NCBI GenBank assembly: GCA_963681505.1
Contig: OY811990.1
Location: 1,485,350 to 1,549,349 of the forward strand
Source: Eunapius fragilis
Lineage: Eukaryota > Porifera > Demospongiae > Spongillida > Spongillidae
Direction of reading: 5' to 3'
Length of the DNA stretch: 64,000 bases
A model generated the notes under the pieces. The model did not search any database. It was not told where the DNA came from and saw only the letters and a program-made list of their open reading frames with translations. Both the position numbers and the translations under genes were made by a program. Shown piece by piece: positions 22,420 to 35,102 of the stretch (its first letter is position 1; the number at the start of each line of letters is the position of its first letter).

Positions 22420-23973
22420 TTTTAAAAAACTCATATATATTAATGATGCATATGAGGCATCAATGAACATGCATGATTACATTACACTGTAAATTCACAA
22501 ATAACCTTGTTACTACATGTCGAGTAGGGTAGCACGAGCGGCAATATCATTGGTGGAGCCCGAGCGGAGATGTCTCGGCACGGCATGCAGAAAGATTCTT
22601 GTTCGTGAAAAATATTTACTAAACAATTATCCTGTTTACCTGCCTTACTCAGTGATGAGATTGTGATTGCCCTCTGGTTTTTGGGAGATGCCACTGGAAT
22701 AATACTGCAGGCTGCGAATACACCGATGTATTAATATTGTAATACTAATATAAGATTCATTCATTTATAATTAGTGGTAAGAGATTTATTAATTCCACCA
22801 AGTGCCACTGCAGGCACCCGTTATACGTGTTTTAGGCCCAGTGTATTTCAGCTTATTTTTGCCAGCCTTGTATGTGTCTGACATTGGATAGTGCAGCTAG
22901 AGTGCTCTGTGTCTGTCATTGAATAGGGCAGACTGCTCTGAATGTGGCTTGGTATGTACACGCTTGCCAGTCCAGCCATACCGTTGCTGTAGTTAAGAGA
23001 GCACCATTTCCAGGCTTGTATCTATAGTAGCCATCCAATCCTTGTGCCGCACCAAATTAAGGTAATCTACAAGAGACTTAACATAAAATGTAATTTGCGC
23101 TAGTGCCAGAGCAATGTTCAGGCCCTTGGCGGCCGGTGGATGGTGGTTGAGTCTGAGTATTGCCACGTGTGTGAGAAAATGCCCGTGCAATCATGTCAGA
23201 AACTAACTGGCCACATGTTATATCAACATACAGTCGTAAATGAATATATTTGCACTGCGCTTGTAATGATTGGGACAGTTCACATGAAAATGGCTCCTCG
23301 CGTATATATATAATTATAGTTATTACAATGATTCACTTTGAAATTGCTACAACTCCCGAACTGTATTTTCTATTTTCAATACTTCATACTACATCATTTC
23401 TCTAAGGTAAAATTGATCTTGGGCTCTTTGATTAGCTTCGTGCCAGTGTTACAAGGTCCGATACCCCTTCGGGTTCAACCCCGCCATATCTTTCGGCAGG
23501 AAAATTCAATTCACTCCTAATTTGGTTTGTACGTAGAGGGATCCTGTACCTATTGATTTTTCTGTTCGTTACTTTTATCTTTATCCGTTACGGGGATACA
23601 ACTGTGCAAAGTAATAGCATATTTCTCGTCGTTTCGCGCCATTTACCTATTACGAGGACATGAAATGCAATTACTTCCTGTTAAATAACTATGTCTCCGC
23701 CCATCTATACAAGTACGGCGTTTTCGCTTCTTGCAAATGTCTGGTTCTGTTCCCCTTCTTGGCTTCTTCAACATAGCGAGCGGAAGCTAAAGATTTGTTA
23801 TACGTGGATTCAGCTGCCATCAGCCTGCGCAACACGGTATACGTACCGTAGGCCTACTAGTACGCGCATGCACGTAGAAATCGAGCGTGTTGGCGAAGGC
23901 GCGTCTGACCACGCCCATAAATAAAAAATAATGTGACAATAATTAATTTTTGATTGCTCAATGAAACTTATCA
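22420..23973. other. 3' flank of receptor A and intergenic DNA, no gene seen
   Basis: 22430-22985 is shared with the 3' flank of receptor C (57930-58460), for example GTCGAGTAGGGTAGCACGAG, and so belongs to the duplicated block. 22990-23973 has no convincing coding signal. Confidence 0.6.
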
Positions 23974-23980
23974 GCTGCAC

Positions 23981-24830
23981 CATAGATATAATACGGAAGG
24001 GATTGGAAACGGATCACGTGATGCAATACATTGCATAGGCTGGCTTACGGCCTGTCCCTGTAGGATCAATTAACACGTTTGCCACTGCGTTTCAGATACT
24101 TTTTCGAAGAAAACCGGTCGTTGTGTATAGTTTGAGGCTTTTTCCTTTATTCTGTCACTTGCTTAAGAGGTATGGATATTAGTAGATATGTTTTTATGAC
24201 TGTAAATGATTTTAGACCCGAGTTTTTTTAAAGACCCGCGTTCCGTGTCTTTGCAAAGCCTTTGTGGGCGTGTAGGAGACGTTAGCGTTGTCATATTGGC
24301 TACTTTATTGTAGAATCGAGTGGAGCTTCGTGAGACAAATCGAACTGGCTAGGTATTATCTCAAAAGCTCTTGGCGCACTTTAGATGCCCACAACCAGTC
24401 TCATGTCAAAATCTTTATTGCCAACTTTTGTACGAGTGTACAACACGCATTTGAGATAATACCTAGCCAGTTCGATTTGTCTCACGAAGCTCCACTCGAT
24501 TCTACAATAAAGTTGCCAATATGACAACGCTAACGTTTCCTACACGCCCACAAAGGCTTCGCAAAGACACAGAACGCGGGTCTTTAAAAAAACTTGGGTC
24601 TAAAATCATTTACAGTCATAAAAACATATCTAAAAATATCCATACCTTTTAAGCAAGTGACAGAATAAAGGAAAAAGCCTCAAACTATACACAACGACCG
24701 GTTTTCTTCGAAAAAGTATCTGAAACCATAGATATTATCCGCCATTTTATTTTATTTTTCCTGCATGGATGGAACCTGTTGATTGGTGTTAAAGACTCCC
24801 GTTTCCAATCCCTTCCGTATAATATCTATG
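23981..24830. mobile_element. 850-bp foldback element with long inverted arms
   Basis: Ends CATAGATATAATACGGAAGG and CCTTCCGTATAATATCTATG are inverted. Long internal arms also pair, for example GAATCGAGTGGAGCTTCGTG near 24310 with its reverse near 24485. GCTGCAC flanks both sides (23974-23980 and 24831-24837), a likely 7-bp target duplication. No coding sequence. Confidence 0.8.
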
Positions 24831-24993
24831 GCTGCACATGGCGAATCTCATCTCTTATCCAATAACATCCGAATTTCCAGATACTCCGCATCAGCCTCAA
24901 CATTTTTCGTTCCCTAAGCGCTCTTTTAAGAAAAAAGAATATAGTTATGATATCTTTCCAGGCATTGTGGTTTAAATCATGGCTTTTTCTTCA

Positions 24994-25871
24994 CTACGAT
25001 TAGGCACGCAATCTAGCGCTTCGTCATATATGCGTAAAAGGATTCAAAGATGAGGTCTAGCACTAGAGCTGATCCTGCATTTGTAAGTTCTGCCGTTGAA
25101 ATTTTATTGCCTAACTTCTAGGTTGTAAATTTCAATGTAGGTCGCTAAAGGATTTTCCAATAGGAAGGATGCATGGCACTTTGTCCTTTAAAAGCCATGA
25201 AGTCAGTGCCTGCCATCGAGAAACAGTGGAGGTTTGTGTTACTCTACCAGCCACCTCGATACATATTGGGCAACCCTGTTTGCGGAAGAAAATAAGAGTA
25301 ATCGTAAGATGCTGATTAAAATTCTGTCTTGCCTTCAGCTATAGTCCGTCAAGGTTTAGCAATTAGGGGAGGGTGATGAGTGTAATTCAAATTTTATCCA
25401 ATTGTTCAAGTTTTTGGGACAGGATGATGTCTGTATTAAGGAATGATTGAAAAAAGATTGACAAGTACACATCTCATGATATCCTAAATGAGCTCCTCAA
25501 AATTATGTCACATTATGTTTTGAGAGGTATTGCTGAACAAATTCAAAATTCTTTTTTATTTTTATCTGTGATGATTGATGAAACAACTGATGTCTCTAAC
25601 CAGGAATGAGGTAACAATTATTTTTAGAATTGTAGAGAATGACTTGAGTGTTAAGGAAGAGTTTGTTGGGTTGTGGATTCCGTTACATCAGTCACTCTAA
25701 CTGAAGTTATAAAGGATGTCATATTAAGGTTAAATCTGTCAACTGATGTGCAAACTTCGTGGACAATGTTATGATGGTTGCAGCACAATGAGTGGAACAA
25801 GGTTAGGTGTTGCTAAAGGAATAATGGATGAAGAACCAAGAGCAGTATGAACACACACAGTTACAGTCACT
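24994..25871 (+). pseudogene. hAT transposase gene fragment, copy 2
   Basis: Nucleotide-level copy of 1-870 (AGGCACGCAATCTAGCGCTT onward, through GACAATGTTATGATGGTTGC), with more stops and indels than copy 1. It ends abruptly where the receptor promoter module begins (GTAGCTAGCACATGGTGATG). Confidence 0.85.
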
Positions 25872-26917
25872 GTAGCTAGCACATGGTGATGCATCCAACC
25901 TTGCAACAAAGCAAATTGTATTAACATAGTATGTTGATACTACAAGCTCCATTAGCCATAGCATTGGCTGCTTTTGACTCCTCCTCCTGTGGGTTTTCTT
26001 AGAAGTGAGGGAGTGGAGGATGAGGCTTTCTATAGTTTTGGGATTCTTTTTTCAATCCCCCATGACTCAACCCCCCCCCCCCCCCCTCACATATGCCTCC
26101 ACCCCCTCCCCTATGTCCCTTTGCCTCAATTCCCCTTATGCTTCCATCCCCCTTCCATTATTCTTCCATCCCCCTCTACCCTACGCCTCCCACTATATGT
26201 GTCAATCCCCCCCCCCCTCCACTATGGCACTGTCCTTTTTTCATTGTAAATGAATTGATTGTATCAAGGTAAATTGTAGTCCCCTATCGCCTTGTTTATG
26301 CCACCCTCCTTACTCTTCTCCACCTCTCAAGCACTTGAATCATGCATATACAAGTCTTGTGGTGGGATATCACTGCTGCGCATTGTTATTTATGGTCCTT
26401 TTAAATTCACTCCTTTATTACATCATATTCATGTCAACTCGTTATTCATATGTGTATGCAGTTAGTGTATACAGTACTATTCCACTCTACAACAAGGTAG
26501 TGTGTACAGCTGTTCATTATACTGAACTATAATCCAAGGCGCCATAACTGCTTGGAGAGTTGGGTATATAGTGGCTAATGGATACTTCAAATGAATTGTT
26601 TGTATTTTTTTAGTCATTTTAAAGCCAAACAAAACAGATCGTGCGTTTGCTACAATAAATAACAAATGAGGTGTGTCATTTTCTCTGGCGAATCGTTTTT
26701 AAGCAAGCGAACACTAATAATACACTAACTATACGTACGTTACTATCATTATTATCTTACTATGCTGCACTTATAGACACTTGCATGCTTTATGCCGTTT
26801 CATGCATACGACAAGCATCACGTGAGACCAAGAACTGGTATAGCAATTATACATGTATATAGGCGCATCCTGTTGCTGTTTGCAACTGTACAAGAACAAG
26901 AAATTGTGTCCTTATTG
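25872..26917 (+). repeat. Receptor promoter module, copy B (shorter)
   Basis: It starts at the AGCACATGGTGATGCATCC point and so lacks the first part present in A, E and C. It holds the C-rich tract at about 26068-26220 and the TGGTGGGATATCACTGCTG stretch near 26362, and continues to the start codon at 26918. Confidence 0.8.
26856..26861 (+). promoter_or_regulatory. TATA box of receptor B
   Basis: TATATA in ACATGTATATAGGCGCATCC, 62 bp before the ATG, as in copies A, C and E. Confidence 0.65.
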
Positions 26918-29900
26918 ATGGAGTCTCATATAATCTTTGCTGCTGCACTCCTACTGACGGTTGAAAGTAAGTCAAATCGGCCGCTGCGTTGTAGTTCGGC
27001 CACATACAACGTATATACGTGCATACAAATGTGTTCTTCCCCTCTCGATCCCTAAACTGTTCGCTCTTTCTGTGCGTTGTTTTGTGTTCAAATAATACAT
27101 TGCCAGTGGAATGCGCCTAGGGAGCAATTACGCGTACATCCGGCGTACGTTGTAGTAGCAAATTTTGTATTGCGCTTCTTTGCCTTATTGACCAGTTGCG
27201 GCGCGAAACCATCATTGTATAAATATTGTAACCTTTGCCCTAGGTTTATTATGAAATCATTGCTTTTTGTTCGTCGCCAATTAGATGAGAGTTGTTAGAC
27301 CAAGTGCGCTCTGCTGGAAAAAATGCGCAGGTTTGAACCATGCCACATACGTGTGCTGTAGTAGATTGCAAGAATGGCTGTAGCAAGGGGGAAAATAAGA
27401 AATTATACCATTTTCCGACAGACAGGGATATGGTTTGTGGTAGACAACGAGAATCTTGATAGGAGAAGGAGTACAAGACATGTATTTGGCTGCATAGTAA
27501 GATGTTAACGTTGGAGGAAGCGTTCTGTAGCAAAAGCAGACTTGGAAGGTGCACAAGTAGGCACAGGAACCCAGAACAGCAGGAACAACAGTAAGTATTG
27601 CTGCCTTTGAGTAGGATTTGTGTCATAAAGTGCATGCATGTCATACGACATTTTAGAGTTTAGGAAAGGTCTAGAATGACATGTGGAGGAGCACGGGGTT
27701 GGAGGGTGAAGAATTCATCTGGGCTTCTCTGAGCCAAGGGCAGCTCAAACTGATGTCAGAAACAGGATATGCTCCAACCTACAAAAAGCTATAGCTAGAG
27801 AATGTATATCGTAAACTAATGCTACTTACTGCACAACTCTATTACCTTCTTAGAATATGCCTGGTTCCACAAGCATGGTTGTGATGTGTATCTGTAATGT
27901 AAACTATATGCACATGCATAGCACCCCTGCAATGCAGGTACAATTTCCAGTAATGACGGCGCCTGTTTTCTTGCTCACTCCAATCCAGCCATCTTGTGGT
28001 TTGTCGTTTATCCGCTGTGCTGGTGTTATACTTTTGCCACGAGGATACAATTTCCATTACCAATGTCACGATAATAGACTGCTCGAATAGACTGCTCGGA
28101 CTGTTCGTACCCCATCACTGAAATGGAAGTAGTGAAAACCGCATCCCCTTATGTAATAATTGTATGGCTGTAGGGCTTTAAAAGCCTTCAGCTTCTCTCT
28201 GGTGAATTCTCCAGAAGTGTCTACCAAATACGTATAAACGTGAGGGAACTCTATTGGAGGCCCGCGCGAGACATCATCGATCCTTTATTCAACATTTAAA
28301 TTGTTAAGAACTTCTACGCTCTTCTCCTTGCTGCTTACCATATGTAGACACTGTAGTTTTCGCTCATAATTTTTCAGGTCCCTTCAGCGAATCACAGTAC
28401 GTAGCTCATTTCGACACCACGATGTTATTTATTAGCGAAGCTAGCGCACTCGGCTACAGAAATTTGCCCACCAAAATGTAATGATTTTATAACAAACATG
28501 GGTCAAAGGTAACAATTTTATACGATAATGGTTTCGCTCCGCAACTGATCTATTCCCTGCATGGCACCTCGGTTCTGTTAATAACTGTGCATGTGGATGT
28601 CAACATATGCATGCCATTTAATAGACAACAAATTCACTGTGTGTATTCATGTACATGCATGTGACTATTCAGAGGACATGAATTTTGTGACCGTTGGCTC
28701 TATTCCATACACTCCAGTTCAGTGCTCGTTTGGTGCCACTATTCTAAATAGCCCTCAGGACCTTGATGGTCTCAATGATAACTCCAGTGTGATAGTAGCG
28801 GGATCAGTCATCCAGCTCTTCTGTTCAGCCAGTGGACAGTTCACTGCTCCCCACATACAGTGGACCATGCAGGAACAATATCACCATTCCAGAGACTACA
28901 CAGTTGCCTCATCTGATGGTCAAGAGTAGGACAGAGAACAACACCATCATTTCTTCGGTCCTCACTATCTATGGTTTCTATTCAAGTGATAATGGAAGTT
29001 ACCAGTGTTGTGCTTCTGACATCAGTAACAGTACTTTGAGTAAACCATTACTGTTTACAGGTTAGTATCATGCAGATCTGTATTATTTCAATCATCAGCT
29101 CATCCTTTACTCTGCAGCTATCAATGGCTCCAACATGTTGAAGTTAATACGAGAACTTAATATCACCACATCAGACAGAACATATGTTCCTCTTGGAAGT
29201 TCAAATATTTCAACCAATGGATCCTTTCTGAGATGTTCAGCTGAACAATCTGGGACATCCGCTCTTGCTGCACCCAGTGTGGTATGGTTGAAGGATGGGA
29301 CACAGCTATCTGGTGATGGGGTTAGGGTTGTTGTGACAACTACCACTATCATGGGATCAAACAGGACTGTAAGCTTTGTCAAAATCTTCAACTTCAGTCA
29401 GTCTGATGCAGGAGTGTACCAGTGTGTGTTCTATGACACACCATCCCAGGGAGGAGAGGTCATCACCACTAGACCATACAAAGTGGACACAGGTATTGTA
29501 TTTGATATCACATCACATCATAATGAATAACTTACCTTTAGGTCCTATCAATTTAAATCCAGTATCCAACTGTTCAATTATCCTCCACCCCCCTGAGCCT
29601 CTGGTCCTCCACGTGGAGGCAGGAGGAGAGTATGTTGGTATTCAATGGACCAGGACACCAATAGCTCTGAATGTCAGCAGTATTGAATTGGTGGACTTCC
29701 AGCAGACTTTGTTCCGAGCTGATACTACAGTGAATGACATTGGTTTGTACAAAGCTAAGCTGGTGTCAAGTAACTCCAACATGGCTATGCCTTCGATCAT
29801 ACTTAATGTTACTCTGCTGGCAGATCAACTGGGTAAGTATGTGCTTATCTTGAAAAGTATGATGCCTAAGTTAATGGGATTTCACTTCATACCTCAGGCC

Positions 29901-31241
29901 TTTCATACAAAGGGAAATATTCCTATAATATCACCAGTGATCCAGGAATATTCCATGACATCCTCCACCCATCTGGTGAATTCTTACCAAATGTGTCACA
30001 TTTTTCAGTGTATCATCAAAACTTGACTACAGCTTCTGGTGTGGGTGAAGAGCATCGATGTAGTTCGGACCTACAATCCCACGTTGACACTTCAGGCAAA
30101 ATGTTGTTGGAAATATTTGCTATCGCGGGCACCTTTGTTACAATCTGTGTTACATCATCGTTTTTGTTCTTCACTGCTCTTATAGTATATTCATGGAGGA
30201 TAAGACACACTGGTAATAAAGTGTAAGTGCAACTAACTATATGTTTATTTTTGTGCTTGCATGCACATGTGGTCCTGGTGAGATACTAAACATGTATGGA
30301 TTGAGTGAATCTAGTGATTCTACTATCCTCAAAGTTTTATATAACTGCTACATGCAGATAACCCAAACTTCAAATTAACGTTTTAAAATTCTGAAAAAAT
30401 CGATGCACTTTGGCAATTGTTGGTGTGCTTCCTTACTTCTGCTGAGAGAGCAGCTGACACAGCTGTGGTACCTGCTTCAGCAAAAAATCAAGATGATATG
30501 CTTTCCAAGATTGAGTTTGAATTTAACATAGTTGACTTTATTATAGCTATAAATACTGAAACATAATTTTATCAAGCACACAGAGAATATTTTTGGGGTG
30601 GCTACCTCTCAAAAATACTCTGGTTGCATGGAGTACCAAATTTCTTTGCATAAACAGGTACAAATAGGCAGCTGGCTGGGATCTCTAGTGACCACTGAGC
30701 CATACCAGCTAGTAGGCAGATGAATAATGTATGCGACACATGTAACGTGATGAAATTGTCAGTGGTTTTTCAATCTTCTTTGTTGTCAGCTCTCAATATG
30801 TAGCAGCTATATAATTTAGTTGATGAAATTAATCAGTGTGCTGGTTGTTACCCCTGTATCTCTCCCAACACATTACTCGGACTCGGGGGTTTGAAACATT
30901 TTTAATATTGAACTGTTCATGATAAAATGATACATTGTGGCATGTAATTATAATTAGCATTTTTAAATTTCCGCATATTACGTTCATGGTAAGAAACCAA
31001 TTAGGCAATAAAGGAGTGCTCCATCTTATAATATACAGGCATTCACACATTCATTAATGATGCTCGTTTCCATTTTAGTATTACAACTAGAACTATTGAA
31101 CAGCCAAATGGATCAATAACTCCAGTTGTTGGAAGTAATTATTCTATTTTAACCCGTCCAAACAAGGCATATACTGAGTTCGAAGAAGCTCGAGAGAACA
31201 TGATGAATGTTGACAGTTGTCATCCAGTTACATCTATGTAG
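26918..31241 (+). CDS. Three-Ig-domain receptor B with ITIM tail (paired partner)
   Basis: Exons: 26918-26966 signal peptide (MESHIIFAAALLLTVE), 28718-29060 Ig1, 29118-29492 Ig2, 29542-29832 Ig3, 29898-30222 stalk and membrane segment, 31079-31241 tail ending in TAG; AATAAA follows at 31276. Junctions are GT-AG with the same phases as receptor A. Signal peptide, Ig1, Ig2 and the first half of Ig3 match A, C and D closely; from about 29707 on the sequence is different. The stalk is longer, the membrane segment is IFAIAGTFVTICVTSSFLFF with ALIVYSW after it, and the roughly 53-residue tail contains SNYSIL, a canonical ITIM ([SIVL]xYxx[IVL]). Ig1 carries a 4-nt insertion (28867-28870) that shifts its frame. 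Skipping this symmetric phase-1 exon would restore a two-Ig protein; otherwise B is a pseudogene. Confidence 0.75.
27345..27520 (+). pseudogene. THAP-like fragment in intron 1 of receptor B
   Basis: Reads MPHTCAVVDCKNGCSKGENK and LYHFPTD from 27345, the best preserved start of the four copies, then loses the frame. It has the same position and orientation as in A, C and D. Confidence 0.6.
27935..28345 (-). pseudogene. Antisense SWIM-type zinc-finger gene fragment in intron 1 of receptor B
   Basis: On the minus strand, from an ATG near 28343: SSKEKSVEVLNNLNVE, then VSRGPPIEFPHVYTYLVDTS, EFTREKLKAFKALQPYNYYI, and further on the NCTCIAG start of a SWIM zinc site. YLV-S-G-FTRE-LK-YK and the CxC-AG motif are recalled features of invertebrate SWIM-domain proteins. 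It is broken and ends before the second half of the zinc site. Confidence 0.6.
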
Positions 31242-32040
31242 ATTTGCATCTCAGCATGTTTTGACTGCTTTTGCCAATAAATACTTCGCGTGTGCACTGA
31301 CAAATATAACTATTTGCTTTTGTTCTTATTACACTACATTGTCTGAAACAGAATACAGGTGTAGGAAGCTGCGAACGATGGGGTGGGGTGTGGTCATAAA
31401 CTGAACAAGCTATATTGAAATTTTTGAAACAATTATATCCTGCAGAAAAATATGAACTAATGAATAAGACATTCAGAATTTAGCCAAAAGAAAAGGGTTT
31501 CCTATCTATAGAAGTAATGAAATCATTCTCTATGAGAAAGTTGGTGACATATATGATTGATAGGCAATAGTAGTAAAAAGGAAGGAAATAAGGGTTAGAA
31601 AATGTCATAGTCCTGTCTCACAACACAAACAACATCACAGGTCTATTATATTATTTGACTCCTTTTTACACCACTAATGCTTTCACTCCTATATGCCACC
31701 AATTTTCTCTTAAAGAATATTTTTACAACTTGTTTCATTAAAAAAAAATTTCATGAGATGAAAGATAGTAACTAGGCTAATTTACCATCAGTGGTGTTAT
31801 TCATCATTCACACACACACACACACACACCCTACCCTCCTGCAAGCTAACTAGCCACACAGTTTTGACACATTTGGATCTACATGTAAGCAATTTGCACG
31901 TAGTATTTGTGATAATGCTTACGTACATTTGGGTCTGGGTACAAAACTACACGAAACTGTCTGACATAGCGAGCTCCAAACGCCTCTATCACCTCTGAGT
32001 TGAATACACTCCTCCTCCCAGCTCCTTAACTTCCTCACCT
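31242..32040. other. 3' flank of receptor B; degenerate FB element and CA repeat
   Basis: A decayed FB palindrome at about 31515-31737 (CTCTATGAGAAAGTTGGTG mirrored by CACCAATTTTCTC). (AC)n microsatellite at about 31808-31830. No gene is seen. Confidence 0.6.
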
Positions 32041-32044
32041 CATT

Positions 32045-32145
32045 GTCCATGCCTACCTGATGTGAACTCCCATCACGGGACATCTCTACCTGACATGAAC
32101 TCCCATCACGTGACCATCCCTACCTGACATGAACTCCAATTTTTC
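32045..32145 (+). repeat. Minisatellite, about three 33-bp units
   Basis: Three tandem copies of a unit like CCTACCTGACATGAACTCCC followed by ATCACGTGACCAT. Confidence 0.75.
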
Positions 32146-32149
32146 ATGT

Positions 32150-32960
32150 TGAGACTTGGCTCAAACATACTGTATGCATGTATGGTTGCACATAGCACAA
32201 AATTACCCGTGCATAATCAGATTCTCAACACCAAACGAAGTTCACACATACACACTAATTAGAAGACGCTCGCTGTTATAAGTCACTTATATATATGGTT
32301 ACTACTAGTCAATCATCACTTATGAACATTACATGAGGTTGTCAAAAAGCTTGAATTATTCATGCATGTTTATGGCAATACAGTAAATATGGCTGGGTTA
32401 ATAGTCAAGTACTAATGCAAATGTACTCACGAGACGTTACGTGGGTACGGCGAGGTTGTGCTTGAATTCGGATGTAGAATTTTCAAGATCATCGTGCAAT
32501 TTTATTTTGTGTATTTTATTACGTGCCCAATACAATTCCTCCAAGCTAAGGTACAATTTCCACATGCAGTTCAATCTCCAACTTTCTATTTTTATACATT
32601 TTCATTCAAAGAAAGAATTCCAACTTTATAATTTTCAAGGCTAAATACGTTTTTCTATTGTCAAATTAATTGAAATGAAAGAAATCCAAGCTTGAAATTT
32701 CAAAAATATCTAGATATTATAAGTTTAAGTTTACACGTTTGTTATTATTGTCTATAGTGATCATTTAGCTTTTAATTCAAATCCTCCTAGCTTGAATATC
32801 TTGAATACAATTGCATTATTATCCCAGATAGACATTTAAACCAAAACACCTTTTCTGAAAATTCATCCCACCTAGAAATTTCAAAAGCATGTTATAATGA
32901 TAATGTGATCTAATTTGTAGTGATCATTTGCATCTAATTGAACCCTCATAGTTTTAGAAA
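32150..32960. other. AT-rich intergenic, no gene seen
   Basis: AT-rich sequence with recurring TTGAAATTTCAA-like motifs. No coding signal. Confidence 0.5.
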
Positions 32961-32969
32961 TTTGCTTGA

Positions 32970-33680
32970 ATACCAGTGAGACAACTTACAATTTGTAATA
33001 CCTATTTATTTTTCTCAACTTGAAATATCAAGAATATTTCTAATGATTGTCTTTTGGAAGTAGTGGCAAATTGTTAGTGTTCCTTAATACTTGTCTAATT
33101 GCAGTAGTGCCACAGGTTTTTCAACGTGGATATTAGGTTTTACATGAGCATGTCCTCATTCATCATTGCTTAAAGACAAGAATTAACTAGTCACTGCAAA
33201 GCATTAGAATGTGGCTAATCCTTCCTTAGCTATACAATGTAGCTCACTGATAATGGATATTTACTATTATTCTAGACATGCTAAGGTATTGAAAAAGGAA
33301 TTTTGTATGCTGTAAACATACACTTGTTGAACGATTGATAATGAAATGATTACTTATGAGACGTTTTTTCAACAAGTGTTTGTTTGCAACAACAGCCAAA
33401 ATACACTACACATAAATGATAAGTGCAATTGATACTAATCCTATACCTTTCAATTCTGTAATCAAGTATTGTGACTGATAGTTTATCAAGAGACTCTATA
33501 TGGTGTTTCGTTCCATTGAAAGATTGACACCTGTGGCTCTACTGCACTGAGACAAGTTTCGGTTAAGAATTAACAATTTGCCACTACTTCCATTAAAAGA
33601 AACAATCATTAGAATAATGTGGTTATTCTTGAAATTTCAAGTTGGTTTTGTCTCTATTCACAGCTTTGAGACAAGAATTA
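32970..33680. repeat. Long AT-rich inverted repeat
   Basis: Arms at about 32970-33125 and 33520-33680 pair (for example GGAAGTAGTGGCAAATTGTT against AACAATTTGCCACTACTTCC). A smaller stem lies inside at about 33318-33400 (ACACTTGTTGAA and TTCAACAAGTGT). This suggests a decayed foldback element. Confidence 0.65.
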
Positions 33681-34430
33681 AACTGGACCTTAGTTTGCAT
33701 GGCATTATATTGGAATGTGGCTTATCTTACCTCATCTGTAGAGTGGATATTGGTTAGGTATCTTTCAAAGACTAAAACTGAGGGTTCACAAATGTGGGTG
33801 CTGGGTTGATTGAAATTTCAAATTGGGATTTGTTTACGTTGAATGGAAAGATATTACAAATGTTGCAAGTCTGAATTTAAAGCTAGAATTAATTCTAATC
33901 TAAAATTTCGGATTAGAACAAAATAGCCGATAATAAGATAAGATCATGCTGGGTTATTTTAATGCAATGTAATTGTATTTATGACAAGTTATGAAAACTG
34001 CCTCTAAAAGTTGGTGGCATATGGAATGGAATGCTATGATGGTATAAAAAGCAATGAAACAAGGTTTGCTGAAAAGCAATAGATTTAGATATATATATTT
34101 TATAACTATCTGTGCTAATTTCATTTTTCCTCCGCTCCTATCCCCAATCAACCCAACAGTACAGTTATCTGTGCATGCAGTTGTTTGTGTGCATTTTGTG
34201 TGTTTCGAATTGAACCTGTCATGATATATTGTATTATAAAAAATTATTGGATAGATATTGTTAGAGAATTTAATTTCATGGACAGAGCACTAACTCAAGC
34301 CCACTTAGACACAGATTACAGAATAGCAGTATGTAAGTTCGAGTCACTAGAATTGACCTGGAATTTCTAAAATATATTTCGAAGGACCCAAATCGACACA
34401 TTTAAGGCCATACTGTTATGAACGTTAGCA
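33681..34430. other. AT-rich intergenic with a half FB remnant
   Basis: About 33995-34075 (AAAAGTTGGTGGCATATGG ... AAAAAGCAATGAAACAAGG) matches one half of the FB palindrome. No gene is seen. Confidence 0.5.
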
Positions 34431-34437
34431 ATTACAC

Positions 34438-34700
34438 ACCATATCGTATGCAGATCTGCATATTCCGCGCATATTCTTCGATACGTATCACCATGAACCA
34501 TATGCAGTTTTCTATATGATTCATATGCAGTCAGCGATTCGGACTGATCACTGATACGAATGGTATCATGGTCTGCATACTATCTCTGCATATTAATTGT
34601 TATGCATCTGCATATGTCGTGCAGACTCGCTATATGGCACTTTATACGAAGCATTGTATATGCATCCTTTACAGGTCTGCATATAGAATCGTATAACTAG
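34438..34700. repeat. Cluster of CTGCATAT / ATATGCAG words
   Basis: The words CTGCATA and TATGCAG recur about ten times in both orientations within 260 bp, including ATGCAGATCTGCAT. The start (CATATCGTATGC) and end (GAATCGTATAACTAG) are weakly inverted. Either a decayed palindromic element or a site cluster. Confidence 0.45.
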
Positions 34701-35102
34701 TATCCAAAACCATCCAATAATAATAATATAAATAACTGTTTTTAATAACAAGTTTCAGCTTGTACATTATAGCAACGGCAAAGTTCTTATATGCACTCTA
34801 TGGCACACACTGGTAATGGCATTACGATTGGGGCATCATCAGGGGGTTCAACCGATTATCTTTCCTCCGTCAATCCAGCACGAACGCTGAGCTGCTCTCG
34901 TGCTGCTTATTCAAAGTGTCTGCACTGTAAAAACGGAAGATAAAAGTCAAAACTTTCTAAACTGACTTACCCTGCACGTGAAACTCTTTGGCGAGATTCA
35001 GTCTGCTATTTCAAACACCTGTACATTAAGCAGAGACATCTCAAATGCACTGTCATGTGTACACAGAGAACGTACTGCGGTGTATGGCATTTCCTTTCTG
35101 AG

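Noticed and set aside
23470-23510. GGTTCAACCCC resembling a tRNA B box
   Set aside because: No A box upstream and the flanking bases do not fold into a tRNA cloverleaf.
29107-29391. Minus-strand frames opposite Ig2, also at 56332-56616 and 63136-63426
   Set aside because: Shadows of the Ig2 exon; conserved only because the sense strand is.
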